Below, one piece after another: positions 9,151 to 17,707 of a stretch of DNA of 64,000 bases; position 1 is the stretch's first letter; the number at the start of each line of letters is the position of its first letter. Below the pieces are notes generated by a model. That model was not told where the DNA came from, searched no databases, and worked only from the letters and a program-made list of their open reading frames with translations. Source of the DNA: Mycobacterium conspicuum (GTDB lineage Bacteria > Actinomycetota > Actinomycetes > Mycobacteriales > Mycobacteriaceae); NCBI RefSeq assembly GCF_010730195.1, contig NZ_AP022613.1, positions 1,798,001 to 1,862,000 of the forward strand, given 5' to 3'. The position numbers and the translations under genes are program-made.

Positions 9151-9634
9151 CGTAATCGTTTTCCTGACGCTCGCCCACGCGAAACGTCCTGGTGCCGTTG
9201 ATCGTAAACCCGCTCTTGGAGTAAAAGCGTTGTGCGCGTTGGTTTTCCTGATTGACGCCGAGCCACACGCTGCGGGCGCCCCAGTCGGTTGCGGTCGCAA
9301 GCGCTGCGTCCATCAACGCCGTCGCCGGGCCCATGCCGTGGAACTCCGCGAGTAGGTAAATCTTGGACAGCTCCGCGCAACCGTCGGCGCCGCGAATCAG
9401 CATGGCGTAACCCACAATCCGGCCATCGTGACGTGCGACGAGAACGGCGCGTTGCGGATCGGCCAGGTACTCGGCGAAGCGCGTCGCGGACAGGTTGGCG
9501 TCGATGAACGACGCGATGTCGTCGGCGGGTGTCGATGGGGGACATGCCAGTGGAAACGTGCGCGCGGCAACGGCGGCCAGCTCGGCGGCGGAATCCCGGG
9601 AGGCGATACCGACGCCGAGCGTCAGAGGTTCCAT
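9128..9634 (-). CDS. GNAT-family N-acetyltransferase (Rv2669-like)
   Basis: This 168-residue cytosolic acetyltransferase shows the acetyl-CoA pyrophosphate-binding segment LSKIYLLAEFHGMGPATALMD around residues 104-124 (family signature Q/R-x-x-G-x-G/A). The strand-helix ending is also present: SVWLGVNQENQRAQRFYSKSGF near residue 130. The N-terminal part lacks features that would identify an acceptor substrate. It overlaps zapE convergently and overlaps the start region of the exported-protein gene by 13 bases on the same strand, so it is probably read from the same transcript as the gene upstream of it. Confidence 0.88.
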   Translation of the reverse strand: MEPLTLGVGIASRDSAAELAAVAARTFPLACPPSTPADDIASFIDANLSATRFAEYLADPQRAVLVARHDGRIVGYAMLIRGADGCAELSKIYLLAEFHGMGPATALMDAALATATDWGARSVWLGVNQENQRAQRFYSKSGFTINGTRTFRVGERQENDYVMVRELR

Positions 9635-10137
9635 TGCGCGAGGTGCAGGCCCGTCTTCTTGTCCAACAGAACGACATTGGAGACCGGATCGCGGTAGGCG
9701 TCCCAGTACACCTCGCCGCGCACGACCGATCCCTGCGGCGCGTTCACCAGCACGTTGTCCAGCGCGTCGGGCGCATCGGAGTTCCGCGGCTTGTAGGCAT
9801 CGGCGAACGGCGTCACACCGTCGAAGCTGAAGTCGGTGGCCAGGACGAACGAATTCGGCACCCGGACCGCATGAATCGTGACGTCGGCGCGCTCGGGCTG
9901 GCTGGTGGGGAAGCTTTTGATCGGGACGCCGCTACGCGTGTAGCCGAATCCCGGCGGCGGGTCGCACGGCTGCACGCTGCTCACGGTGACATCGGCAACG
10001 TAGGTGCCGGTATCCACTCGCAAGGTGTCACCGATGTGGCCGATCGGGGCGTCATTCTCCGCCCCAGCGCGGGGAGGTACGGCGAGGATCGCACTCGCAA
10101 TCAGCATGGTGGACAGCACGATCAGCCAGCGGCGCAT
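9622..10137 (-). CDS. Exported beta-rich protein (Rv2668-like)
   Basis: This 171-residue protein starts at the ATG at 10137 with a clear Sec signal peptide: MRRW, a hydrophobic core LIVLSTMLIASAILA, then a cleavage region around PRAGAEN. The mature part alternates short beta-prone stretches (TYVADVTVSSVQP, ADVTIHAVRVP, VVRGEVYWDAYRDP, LLDKKTGLHLAQW). This suggests an immunoglobulin-like sandwich like that of secreted MPT63-type antigens; that fold assignment is an inference. The position between the GNAT gene and clpC2 matches Rv2668. An alternative start six codons upstream would put a charged extension before the signal peptide and is less likely. Confidence 0.8.
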   Translation of the reverse strand: MRRWLIVLSTMLIASAILAVPPRAGAENDAPIGHIGDTLRVDTGTYVADVTVSSVQPCDPPPGFGYTRSGVPIKSFPTSQPERADVTIHAVRVPNSFVLATDFSFDGVTPFADAYKPRNSDAPDALDNVLVNAPQGSVVRGEVYWDAYRDPVSNVVLLDKKTGLHLAQWNL

Positions 10138-10186
10138 CTTCGCATGATCGCACAACCTTTAGGGCCAAGGGGAGGGGCCAAAGGGG

Positions 10187-10915
10187 CTAGCCGCCGCTGA
10201 GCGACTCCAGCGCGGCGCTCAGATCGGCCTCGAGGCGCGCCTTGTCGACGCCGCAGCGGTGCAGCGGGCCCGATTTGTCTTCGAAGCCGTCTTCGAGTTC
10301 GAGCAGCGCCAGCAGCAGGTGTTCGGTGCCGACGTAGTTGTGGCCGAGCCGAAGTGCCTCGCGGACGGTCAGTTCGAGCGCCTTGCGGGCCGGGCCGCTG
10401 AACGGGATCAGGGCGCGAGGTTCGCCGGCCGCTGGCGGCAGCACGACGGACGCGCGCAGCGCCTCGGTGTCGACGCCTTGTCGCTGCAACAAGACGGTGG
10501 CCAGCGCGGCCGGATCGCTGAGCACGCCGAGCAGCAGGTGGTCGGGCGTGATCTCGGCGTTGGCGGCGTCGTGGGCCGCGTTCTGGGCGACGATCACGGC
10601 GTTGCGGGCTCGCGGTGTGAAGCGGCCGAAGCCCTGTTCGGGATCGATCGCGGTGGCCTCGGCGCGTGGGACGAACCGCTTCTGGGCGGCCTGCTTGGTG
10701 ACGCCCATGCTCTTGCCGATGTCGGTCCAGGACGCGCCCGAGCGGCGCGCCTGGTCGACGAAATGACCGATCAGGTGGTCGGCGATTTCGCCGAGGTGCT
10801 CGGCGGCCAGCACCGCGTCGGCCAGTTGGTCCAGGGCGTCGGTGTGCACCCTCTTGATGGCGTCGATCATCTCGTCGAGGCGGACGGAATGGGCGATGGG
10901 TGTTGGCTCGGGCAT
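10187..10915 (-). CDS. clpC2: ClpC2, Clp N-terminal-domain protein with an added DNA-binding helix-turn-helix
   Basis: This 242-residue protein has no ATPase module. The N-terminal third is helical and contains SWTDIGKSMGVTKQAAQKRF (residues about 75-95), which reads as a helix-turn-helix. The C-terminal half is a double Clp-N repeat: RARNAVIVAQNAAHDA with EITPDHLLLGVL, then ARKALELTVREALRLG with YVGTEHLLLALL. As published for mycobacteria, ClpC2 captures ligands and substrates that would poison ClpC1 and represses its own gene. The ATG at 10915 sits directly against two palindromes that fit this autoregulation. The gene corresponds to Rv2667. It is divergent from the DUF732 gene at 11025. 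Confidence 0.88.
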   Translation of the reverse strand: MPEPTPIAHSVRLDEMIDAIKRVHTDALDQLADAVLAAEHLGEIADHLIGHFVDQARRSGASWTDIGKSMGVTKQAAQKRFVPRAEATAIDPEQGFGRFTPRARNAVIVAQNAAHDAANAEITPDHLLLGVLSDPAALATVLLQRQGVDTEALRASVVLPPAAGEPRALIPFSGPARKALELTVREALRLGHNYVGTEHLLLALLELEDGFEDKSGPLHRCGVDKARLEADLSAALESLSGG

Positions 10916-10918
10916 GGC

Positions 10919-10963
10919 GTCAACTCTAGGTTGACGATGCTGGATGGTCAACCCGGGGTTGAC
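10919..10963. promoter_or_regulatory. Paired palindromic operator in front of clpC2
   Basis: Two 17-bp palindromes with identical outer arms GTCAAC and GTTGAC occupy 10919-10935 (centre CTCTA) and 10947-10963 (centre CCGGG; arms extended to 7 bases). Their centres are 28 bp apart. The first begins only 4 bases upstream of the clpC2 start codon, so a protein bound here would block clpC2 transcription. The divergent DUF732 gene starts 62 bases away on the other side and could share the control. Since ClpC2 carries a helix-turn-helix, I infer it is the ligand. Confidence 0.75.
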
Positions 10964-11024
10964 GATCCCTGATTTCCTCGGAAGAGATGCGGCGGCATCG
11001 CGACTCTGGGACGATCGAAACGCC

Positions 11025-11336
11025 ATGAAATACCTCCTCACGCTGGCAAGCCTGGCCACCGTTCTCGGCACCGCGGCGCCTGCCTACGCCGACGGCGCCG
11101 ACGACATATTTCTGGGCTCGCTGCGCGCGGCCGGGATCACGTTTCCCGATCCGGAGCGGGCGATCGCAGCGGGCAAGTGGGTATGCAGCGCGGTCCACGG
11201 CGGCAACGCGATGGTCGATGTCGTCAAGACGGTGCAGAACGAAAACCCCGGACTGCGCGGAGACAACGCCGCCCAGTTCACCGCGATCGCGGCCAACACG
11301 TACTGCCCGACCACACTGGCGGGCAACACCCACTAG
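11025..11336 (+). CDS. Secreted DUF732-family protein
   Basis: This 103-residue protein begins with MKYLLTLASLATVLGTAAPAYA, a standard Sec signal peptide with an AYA cleavage site. The mature domain of about 80 residues has the DUF732 pattern: FLGSLRAAGI near residue 31, two cysteines (WVCSAV and TYCP) that would form a disulfide, and a helical middle. DUF732 proteins are small exported proteins abundant in mycobacteria, with no agreed function. The ATG at 11025 is chosen because the signal peptide begins there; in-frame codons upstream belong to the clpC2 control region. Confidence 0.88.
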   Translation: MKYLLTLASLATVLGTAAPAYADGADDIFLGSLRAAGITFPDPERAIAAGKWVCSAVHGGNAMVDVVKTVQNENPGLRGDNAAQFTAIAANTYCPTTLAGNTH

Positions 11337-11465
11337 GCCGCTGACCCGCGGTTGTGATCCGCTTTTTACAACCCCGCTACCTGGGCCGGGTTAACGAAAC
11401 CTGTCCTCAATATTTCGCCTCTATGCTTCAGCGACTACCGGTCAGCTCGCGGGAGGACGGCGAAT

Positions 11466-12980
11466 TTGGACTTCCTTCGGGAGCAGTTGATCGATCCGCT
11501 CAGCAATGTCCTGAACTCCCACGTCCTCGTTTATCTGCTTATCGCGGTTGGCATCTACTTCACGTTGCGCACCCGATTCATCCAGATCCGCTATTTCGGG
11601 CGGATGTTCCGTCAGCTCCGGAGATCCCACCGCCCTGACGGTGGGATCTCTTCATTCCAGGCGTTCTGCGTCGGTCTGGCGTCTCGGGTGGGCACCGGCA
11701 ACATCGCCGGCGTCGCCATCGCGCTCACCGTCGGCGGCCCCGGCGCGATCTTTTGGATGTGGGTGGTGGCCGCGGTTGGTATGGCCACCGCGATCATCGA
11801 GGCCACCCTTGGCCAAATGTTCAAGGTCCGCGCGGATGACGGGGCATTCCGGGGCGGCCCGGCGTTCTATATCCAGAACGGGCTGCGCTCGCGCGCGGGC
11901 GGTGTCGCCTACGCGGTGTTGCTGGTGATCGCGTTCTCGACCGCGTTCAACATGGTGGAGACCAACGCGGTCAGTGGCGTCTTGAAATCGTCGCACGGTA
12001 TCGACATCCGTTGGACGACAGTAGTTTTGGCGGCGCTGGCAGCGCCCGTGCTGTTCGGCGGGGTGCGCCGGGTCGCCGCGTTCGCAGGCAAGGTGCTGCC
12101 CACGGTGGCGGCGGCCTACACGCTGCTGGCCCTCGCGATCGTGGCGGTGAACATCACCGAGCTGCCCGGCATGATCGAGGAGATCATCGGCGGCGCATTC
12201 GGAATCCGGCAGCTGGCAGGCGGATTCGCCGGCGGCATCGCCGCGGCGATGTGCACCGGCGTGAAGCGGGGCCTGTTCGCCTGCGAGGCGGGGCTGGGTA
12301 GTTCGCCCAACATCGCCGGCGCCGCGACGGTGTCACATCCGGTGGAGCAGGGCCTGATTCAATCGCTCGCCGTGTTCATCGACACCATGGTGATCTGTAC
12401 GGCGACGGCGTTCATCGTGCTGGCGTCGGCGCCCGGACTCTACAACCCGGCCCACACGGATGTCGTCGGCGCGACCCTGACCGAGCAGGCGATCGCCGCG
12501 GACCTCGGCTCCTGGTCCACCCCGCTGATCACCTCCGTGGTGTTCTTCTTCGCGTTCTCCTCCGTGCTGTCCAACTACGTCATCGCCGAGGCCAACCTGT
12601 TCTTCCTGGGCGGGCGTCGGTGGGCGATCAACACGCTCAAGCTGGTGACGCTGGGGTCCATCGCGTTCGGCGCCATGTCCGAGCTCAAGCTGGTGTGGTC
12701 GCTGGCGGACCTAACCATGACGGTGATGGCCATCGCCAACCTGGTATCGATCTGCCTGCTCGGCAGGTGGGCCTTCGCCGCGATACGCGACTACCACGAT
12801 CAAATCGCGCGGGGCAGGACGCCCGTCTTCATTGCCAGCGCGGCCGGCCTGCCCGGTGTGCTGCACGGCGACGTCTGGGAGATCCCGGTGCGCCGCCAGG
12901 TCGGCGCATTGCCCGGAGCGCTGCTCATCGACCGGGCACCGGTCCCGTCGACGACGGTGTCCCAGGCGCCGGCGGCCTGA
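11466..12980 (+). CDS. Sodium:alanine/glycine symporter (AGCS family)
   Basis: This 504-residue membrane carrier has about eleven hydrophobic segments. AGCS signatures are present: an early TRFIQIRYFGRMF segment near residue 36, GLASRVGTGNIAGVAIAL near residue 75 (unwound cation-binding helix), and CTGVKRGLFACEAGLGSSPNIAGAA near residue 265. These proteins import alanine or glycine with sodium or protons. The start is a TTG at 11466, supported by GGGAGG ten bases upstream and by the family's typical N-terminus immediately after it. It is monocistronic. Confidence 0.92.
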   Translation: MDFLREQLIDPLSNVLNSHVLVYLLIAVGIYFTLRTRFIQIRYFGRMFRQLRRSHRPDGGISSFQAFCVGLASRVGTGNIAGVAIALTVGGPGAIFWMWVVAAVGMATAIIEATLGQMFKVRADDGAFRGGPAFYIQNGLRSRAGGVAYAVLLVIAFSTAFNMVETNAVSGVLKSSHGIDIRWTTVVLAALAAPVLFGGVRRVAAFAGKVLPTVAAAYTLLALAIVAVNITELPGMIEEIIGGAFGIRQLAGGFAGGIAAAMCTGVKRGLFACEAGLGSSPNIAGAATVSHPVEQGLIQSLAVFIDTMVICTATAFIVLASAPGLYNPAHTDVVGATLTEQAIAADLGSWSTPLITSVVFFFAFSSVLSNYVIAEANLFFLGGRRWAINTLKLVTLGSIAFGAMSELKLVWSLADLTMTVMAIANLVSICLLGRWAFAAIRDYHDQIARGRTPVFIASAAGLPGVLHGDVWEIPVRRQVGALPGALLIDRAPVPSTTVSQAPAA

Positions 12981-13131
12981 GCAATACGCTAGGGCGCATG
13001 CGCGTCGCTGCGGCCTGGCATCTCAGTGGAGCCAACGGATTGCACTGTCGTGACCGGTGTGGCCGGTCCGACGCACGTCGTCTCGGCCTCGCGCGCACGC
13101 AGGACGCCGCGATCGAGGCCGGTGTGCCGTC

Positions 13132-14094
13132 GTGAACCGGCGAGCGGTTGGCGCCGTAGCGCTGTTCGGCCTGGCCGGCTGGGGCGGCGTGCGGGCCTTG
13201 GTCGCGCGGATCGAGCGCAACCCGGATCCCTTTACCCGTGAGCAGTTGATGGCCGAACCGCAGGGTGAGGAGATCCTGATCACTCGGCCGGACGGGACGC
13301 AGCTGCGTGCGCTGGTCGCCGGCCAGGGGCCGCCGGTGGTTTTCGTCCACGGCTACACCGCCGACATCGCCGAGTGGAACGTCGTCTGGGATAAGTTGGT
13401 GGCCAAGGGTTTTCGCGTGATCGCCTTCGATCAGCGCGGCCACGGAAGGTCGACTTTGGGATCCGACGGCATCGGATCTGCGCCGATGGCCGAGGACGTT
13501 GCGGCGATCTTGCGCCGGCTCGACGTTAGCGACGGCGTGCTCGTCGGGCACTCGATGGGCGGGTTCGTCACGATCCGCGCGATGATCGAGCACCCCGAGC
13601 TCGGACAGCGGCTGCGCGGGCTGGTGTTGTTGGCCACCTGGGCGGGCCGGGTGCTGGAGGGGGCGCCGCAGAACCGAGTGCAGATCCCGCTGATGCAGAG
13701 CGGCGTGCTGCAAGCGCTGGTGCGCAGCCGAACCCTTGCGGTGCTGCTGGGCGCCGCGCAATGCGGGGCGCGGCCCTCGCCGGCCATGATTTCGGTCTTC
13801 GTCGAGGGGTTCAGGCGACACCTGGGGGACCACGGACCGCTGCTACCGATCCTGCGGGCCTTTTCGCGCGAAGACCGCTACCCGCGGCTCGGGGAGATCG
13901 CCGTGCCGACGGTGGTGATGGTCGGCTCCGCCGATCGCACCACCCCGCCGACTCATTCGCAACGGATGGCCGCGGGTATCCCCGGCGCGCGACTGGTCAC
14001 GGTGCCTGACGCGGGCCACCTGCTGAACTGGGAGGCGGTCGACGAGCTGGTCGAGGTCGTGGAATCCTTTCCCGCACAAACGATTTCGGGATAG
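13132..14094 (+). CDS. Membrane-anchored alpha/beta hydrolase
   Basis: This 320-residue protein starts at the GTG at 13132. A short N-terminal hydrophobic stretch (AVALFGLAGWGGVRALV) may tether it to the membrane. The catalytic triad is visible: oxyanion HGYTADIAEW near residue 70, nucleophile GHSMGG near residue 138, acid in MVGSADRTTPP near residue 265, and histidine in DAGHLLNWE near residue 295. It is probably an esterase or lipase-like enzyme; the substrate is unknown. A 45-codon open frame (12998-13135) ends on its start codon, but I cannot support it as a gene. Confidence 0.88.
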   Translation: MNRRAVGAVALFGLAGWGGVRALVARIERNPDPFTREQLMAEPQGEEILITRPDGTQLRALVAGQGPPVVFVHGYTADIAEWNVVWDKLVAKGFRVIAFDQRGHGRSTLGSDGIGSAPMAEDVAAILRRLDVSDGVLVGHSMGGFVTIRAMIEHPELGQRLRGLVLLATWAGRVLEGAPQNRVQIPLMQSGVLQALVRSRTLAVLLGAAQCGARPSPAMISVFVEGFRRHLGDHGPLLPILRAFSREDRYPRLGEIAVPTVVMVGSADRTTPPTHSQRMAAGIPGARLVTVPDAGHLLNWEAVDELVEVVESFPAQTISG

Positions 14095-14205
14095 CCAGGC
14101 GCCCGTCCGGCGGCGGGACGTGTTGAATCACCACCGCGTGCCTATTGACCTGTTTAGCCGCGCCAAAAGGGTCAATTCGGCGATATACGCAGAAGGAGGA
14201 TAGAC

Positions 14206-14511
14206 ATGACTCGCTCGGACGGCAATCTGGAGTCCCCCCTTGACATGCAGGTGCGGGCGGCGGATGACGCGTCTCACGTTGGCCAGCGTGTCGCGCGGGT
14301 GCGGCTGCAGACGAAAGAGGCCCAGCGATCCGCGGCGCAGAGCTTCGAGGAGTCGGCTGAGTGCCATGACCGAACCGCCGAATCTTACGAAAGACTCGCC
14401 GAGGCCACGCGGAGCCGGGACGACTACCGTGACCATGCGGCCCGCCACCGTGAGTTCGCGCAAGAAGACCGGCGCCTGGCGGTCCGGTTGCGACAAATGG
14501 CAGATGGTTGA
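14206..14511 (+). CDS. Small charged alpha-helical protein of unknown function
   Basis: This 101-residue protein begins at the ATG at 14206 behind a good AAGGAGG site (14192-14198). It is rich in Arg, Glu, Gln and Ala and looks almost entirely helical. Heptad-like spacing from residue 25 to 95 (RLQTKEAQRSAAQSF, YERLAEATRSRDDYRDHAARH) suggests a coiled coil. It contains no cysteine and no signal peptide. I do not recognise a characterised family. It is convergent with the membrane protein gene that ends 16 bases downstream. Confidence 0.65.
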   Translation: MTRSDGNLESPLDMQVRAADDASHVGQRVARVRLQTKEAQRSAAQSFEESAECHDRTAESYERLAEATRSRDDYRDHAARHREFAQEDRRLAVRLRQMADG

Positions 14512-14526
14512 CGGCGCCCCGGCCGG

Positions 14527-15129
14527 TCAGCACTCCGCGTAGGACAACAACACGTTGGACGAAAACGACAGGGCCATCTGCATGTTGTTCTGGCCCGGGC
14601 CGGGTAGTGCCGCCAGCCACTGATTCACCTGCTCAGCCGACTCGCCGTGGCGGAACATGGAGCAAACCTGGTGCGCGGTGCGCAACATTTGTTGAGAGTC
14701 CGTGATCACCCACCCGTCGGCGCGCTGCCGGGCGAAGAAGGCTTGGTCCTCGGCCGTCAGGACCGGGACCGTGGGCTGGACCGACGGCCGCGGCGCCGCG
14801 GCATGGGTGGCGGTCGGTTCGGGCGGCGCGGCGACGGTGACCGTCGTCGTGGACGGCGCGGCCTGCACGGTCACCGTGTGCGGGGGTGCCGGCACCGACA
14901 CCGTCGAAATGGCGGGCTGGCGGTGCGTCAACGCCCAAATCGAACTGCCCATGGCCAGGATGACCATGGCGATCACCGCGGCGACGAGCAGGACGGACGC
15001 CGACTGCGCCCAGGCCAGGCCCCACGGCGGGCGGTGCACTGCCTCGGTCTCGTCGGCCTGCGACCACGCCCATGCGGATGCGGCCATGGTCGCGCCCTCG
15101 TCGTCGCCGGCACCCGGGGTTTCGGTCAT
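14527..15129 (-). CDS. Single-pass membrane protein with extracytoplasmic DUF732-like domain
   Basis: This 200-residue protein has a cytoplasmic N-terminus, one transmembrane helix at about residues 46-68 (SASVLLVAAVIAMVILAMG), a Pro/Thr/Val-rich linker (HTVTVQAAPSTTTVTVAAP) and a C-terminal domain from about residue 115. That domain contains AFFARQRADGW, a cysteine in AHQVCSMFRHGES and a terminal YAEC. The two cysteines and the spacing resemble DUF732 exported domains. This 'TM, TVTV linker, DUF732' layout is frequent in mycobacteria; the function is unknown. Confidence 0.75.
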   Translation of the reverse strand: MTETPGAGDDEGATMAASAWAWSQADETEAVHRPPWGLAWAQSASVLLVAAVIAMVILAMGSSIWALTHRQPAISTVSVPAPPHTVTVQAAPSTTTVTVAAPPEPTATHAAAPRPSVQPTVPVLTAEDQAFFARQRADGWVITDSQQMLRTAHQVCSMFRHGESAEQVNQWLAALPGPGQNNMQMALSFSSNVLLSYAEC

Positions 15130-15176
15130 GGGCGCACGGTATCGCCGGGGTACGACATCCCGGGCGGCGAAGCGTC

Positions 15177-15497
15177 CTACCGAATTGGCCTGATCCGGGC
15201 CCTGCCCATCACCTCACGACCGGCGTGACCACTCATCGGGTTTTTGGCGTCCGGCGCGCGGCGTGGCGCGGGTGCGTCGCTGATCAGGTAGCGCCGCTGT
15301 AGCCGGTCGATAAACACTTTCGCCTCGTTGATGTCGCGCCGCAGGGCGGCCGCTTCCGACCGGACGGCCGATGCCCGGCTGCTGGTGCCCATGGCATCTT
15401 GACGGTCAAGCGACGCCAGCTGGTGTGTCATTTGGTGCAGTTGCTCGCGCAACGCGCGGATCAACTCGACAGCCTGGCCGGCATCGACTTCGTCCAT
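15177..15497 (-). CDS. Hypothetical coiled-coil protein
   Basis: From the ATG at 15497 this gives 106 residues beginning MDEVDAGQAVEL; an upstream start at 15560 would add 21 less typical residues. The middle is strongly helical (ELIRALREQLHQMTHQLASLD and VRSEAAALRRDINEAKVFIDRLQRRY) and looks like a two-segment coiled coil. The C-terminus is basic and proline-rich. No enzyme motif, signal peptide or membrane segment is visible. I do not recognise the family. Confidence 0.55.
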   Translation of the reverse strand: MDEVDAGQAVELIRALREQLHQMTHQLASLDRQDAMGTSSRASAVRSEAAALRRDINEAKVFIDRLQRRYLISDAPAPRRAPDAKNPMSGHAGREVMGRARIRPIR

Positions 15498-15583
15498 CCA
15501 GGAATGGTTGCACCAGTCGGCCTTCCGCGCCTGCCAAACGGCCGCAACAATTTGCGGCACTTGTTCGTCAGGCCCCGGCTCTC

Positions 15584-16585
15584 CTAATGGCCGGTGTTGT
15601 GGGCTAGATCGATGGCGTACTGGTTCACGAAGGTGCCGGCCGGCGGATCGCCCTTGTCACACGTTCCGTCGGATTCGCCGGGGCGTTTGATCCACAAATA
15701 GGCGTCGGCGTGCGCGCCCGCGGTGGCCGCGGTCGGTGGAGTGCCCAGCGCCCGCCCGCTCGGGTTGCACCAGTTGAGCCCGGAGTCGGGGGCCGGTCCG
15801 ACGCCGTTGCGCGACGTGTCGATGACGTAGTGCGAACCGTTGGTGAGCGCCGAAATCGCTTCGCCGTAACCGATTTCGTCCGCGGTGGTGTAGAAGTTCG
15901 ACGTGTTGAGGCTGAAACCGCGGGCGCGGCCGATATCGACCTTGTTGAGCCGGGCGGCCATGTCGTCGGCGCTGTGCCAGCGCAGGTGACCCGCGTCGAC
16001 ATAGACGGCCGTGCCCGGATTCCGCGTCAACGTGTCGACGGCGTAGCGGATCAGGTCGTAGCGTTCCTGACGCTGGTCGGCCGACAGGCAGTCGGCCATG
16101 GCGAGCGCGTCGGGTTCGAGGATGACCGCCGTCCGGGTGGCGCCGACGTCGGCTGCGATGCCGTCGATCCACGCGCGGTAAGCGTCGGCCGAGCCCATGC
16201 CGCCCGCCGCGAAGCTGCCGCAATCGCGGTGCGGGATGCCGTAGATCGTCAGGACGGGGATGGCGCCGGCGGCCGCCGCGTCGCCGGTGTACTTCGCGAC
16301 GGTGGATGCCGACGAGCCCGGGACAATCCAGTACGCCTGCGGCGTGTTGGCGATCGCGGTCAGCTCGGGGCTCGGCGGATCGGCGTGCTGCGCGGCGCGC
16401 ATCGCGGCCGAGTTCGGGTTGACGTAGAACGGCATGCCGGCCAACGGGTTCGCGTCATCGGCCAAGCGCACGGCCGGCGCGGGGCCGATCGTCAGCACAC
16501 TCGTGCAAAAGGTGCCGGCCAAGGCCGCAACTGTCAGGAGGGGAGCGGCCAGTCGTGCGACCGCACCAACAGCGGAGAACTTCAC
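15584..16585 (-). CDS. Secreted glycoside hydrolase family 6 (cellulase/endoglucanase-like)
   Basis: This 333-residue exported protein has an N-terminal signal or anchor sequence (MKFSAVGAVARLAAPLLTVAA). A GH6 domain follows: MPFYVNPNSAA near residue 51, IYGIPHRDCGSFAAGG near residue 113, and the catalytic-acid signature VILEPDALAMADC near residue 155. YVDAGHLRWHSADDM lies near residue 195 and LWIKRPGESDGTCD near the end. GH6 enzymes invert beta-1,4-glucan bonds. Two cysteine pairs fit the usual disulfides. Mycobacteria carry GH6 genes such as celA1, and a role in remodelling cellulose-containing biofilm has been proposed; the natural substrate here is unknown. Confidence 0.88.
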   Translation of the reverse strand: MKFSAVGAVARLAAPLLTVAALAGTFCTSVLTIGPAPAVRLADDANPLAGMPFYVNPNSAAMRAAQHADPPSPELTAIANTPQAYWIVPGSSASTVAKYTGDAAAAGAIPVLTIYGIPHRDCGSFAAGGMGSADAYRAWIDGIAADVGATRTAVILEPDALAMADCLSADQRQERYDLIRYAVDTLTRNPGTAVYVDAGHLRWHSADDMAARLNKVDIGRARGFSLNTSNFYTTADEIGYGEAISALTNGSHYVIDTSRNGVGPAPDSGLNWCNPSGRALGTPPTAATAGAHADAYLWIKRPGESDGTCDKGDPPAGTFVNQYAIDLAHNTGH

Positions 16586-16637
16586 CTCAGGGAAATTAGT
16601 GCATCGAGTGCCTGTCGCCGACGGCAGGTGACGGGGC

Positions 16638-17531
16638 CTAACGGACCATGGACGGGTGGACGACCGGGCCGTCGAGCGCCGCCTTCGGATTCCATCCCGG
16701 CAGCAGGTTGCGTTGGCGGCACAGTTCCTGGCCCTGAACGCACTCGCCGTTGTACGCGTCCGCCTCCGGCGACGTCGCCAGCCAGTACACCACCTCCCCG
16801 ATCACCTCGGGTGGTTGCCAGGTGCCGTCATCGGCCGAGAACCCGAAGCCGGCCATGTCCTGGGCAATGCGCTCCGTTTTGATCGCGCCCGGCTGGACAT
16901 TGAAGGCGCGGATCCCCTGGTCGCCGTACTCGACCGCCAGCAGGCCGGCGATGCTGTGCCCCGCCGCCTTCGACATGGCGTAGCTCAGCCCCCACCCACC
17001 CTTGCCGGCCTTTGCCGGCGGCGCGTTGTAGGCCGCGCCGGAGGTGATGTAGATGATCGTGCCGCCGCCTTGTCGCAGCATCGCGGGTAGCAGGATCCGG
17101 TTGAGCAGCAGCGGCGCAAAAGCGTTGCCCTGCACATGCTTCTCCAGCACTTCGACCGGTGTATCGGCGATCAGATCCATATGCCCCGGGCCGATGAAGC
17201 GGGCGTTGTGCACCACCAAATCGACGGCGCCCCAACGTTCGAGCAGCGTTGTCGCCGCGGCGTTTAGCGATCCCCGGTCGAGCAGATCGGCCGGCAGCAC
17301 CAGCGCCTCCGCGCCGGCCGCGCGCAGCGCGTCGGCCGTGCTCGTCAGGCTTCCCGGCAACGCCGAGGTGTCGGACTTCTTCACCGTGCTGGAATGTTCG
17401 CGCCGCTCGCCTTCCTCGAGCGTGCGTGCGGTGATGGCGACGTCAAAGCCGCCGCGCGCCAGCCGGATCGCGATCGCCTTGCCGATCCCGCGGCTCGCGC
17501 CCGTGACGAATGCTTTCCTGCGCTGCGGCAC
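16638..17531 (-). CDS. Short-chain dehydrogenase/reductase
   Basis: This NAD(P)-dependent oxidoreductase of 297 residues starts at a GTG at 17531, directly preceded by GAGAGGG. The cofactor motif TGASRGIG begins near residue 9 and the active-site lysine lies in SYAMSKAAG (Y-x3-K) near residue 190. The usual NNAG is VVHNAR. An unusual charged insertion after the first helix (EEGERREHSSTVKKSDTS) marks a subgroup common in Mycobacterium. The C-terminus (WNPKAALDGPVVHPSMVR) is longer than in minimal SDRs. The substrate is unknown. Confidence 0.88.
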   Translation of the reverse strand: MPQRRKAFVTGASRGIGKAIAIRLARGGFDVAITARTLEEGERREHSSTVKKSDTSALPGSLTSTADALRAAGAEALVLPADLLDRGSLNAAATTLLERWGAVDLVVHNARFIGPGHMDLIADTPVEVLEKHVQGNAFAPLLLNRILLPAMLRQGGGTIIYITSGAAYNAPPAKAGKGGWGLSYAMSKAAGHSIAGLLAVEYGDQGIRAFNVQPGAIKTERIAQDMAGFGFSADDGTWQPPEVIGEVVYWLATSPEADAYNGECVQGQELCRQRNLLPGWNPKAALDGPVVHPSMVR

Positions 17532-17707
17532 TGCCCTCTCCCGTCGGTCTTCGGAATGCTGGATGGTCTCTACTCTCACATGCGGTGCTCGCCTCGCCGT
17601 GATTTGGATCACCATCACCGCGCGATCGGGCAGCTTTCCCGACGTCGGCGCGTTGCCTGGGAGGTCACTACGTAGACGGTGACCTGGAAATTTCAAGCGA
17701 GGCCGAC

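Noticed and set aside
12998..13135. 45-codon frame ending on the start codon of the alpha/beta hydrolase
   Set aside because: No recognisable sequence, no clear ribosome site and amino-acid make-up typical of chance GC-rich frames.
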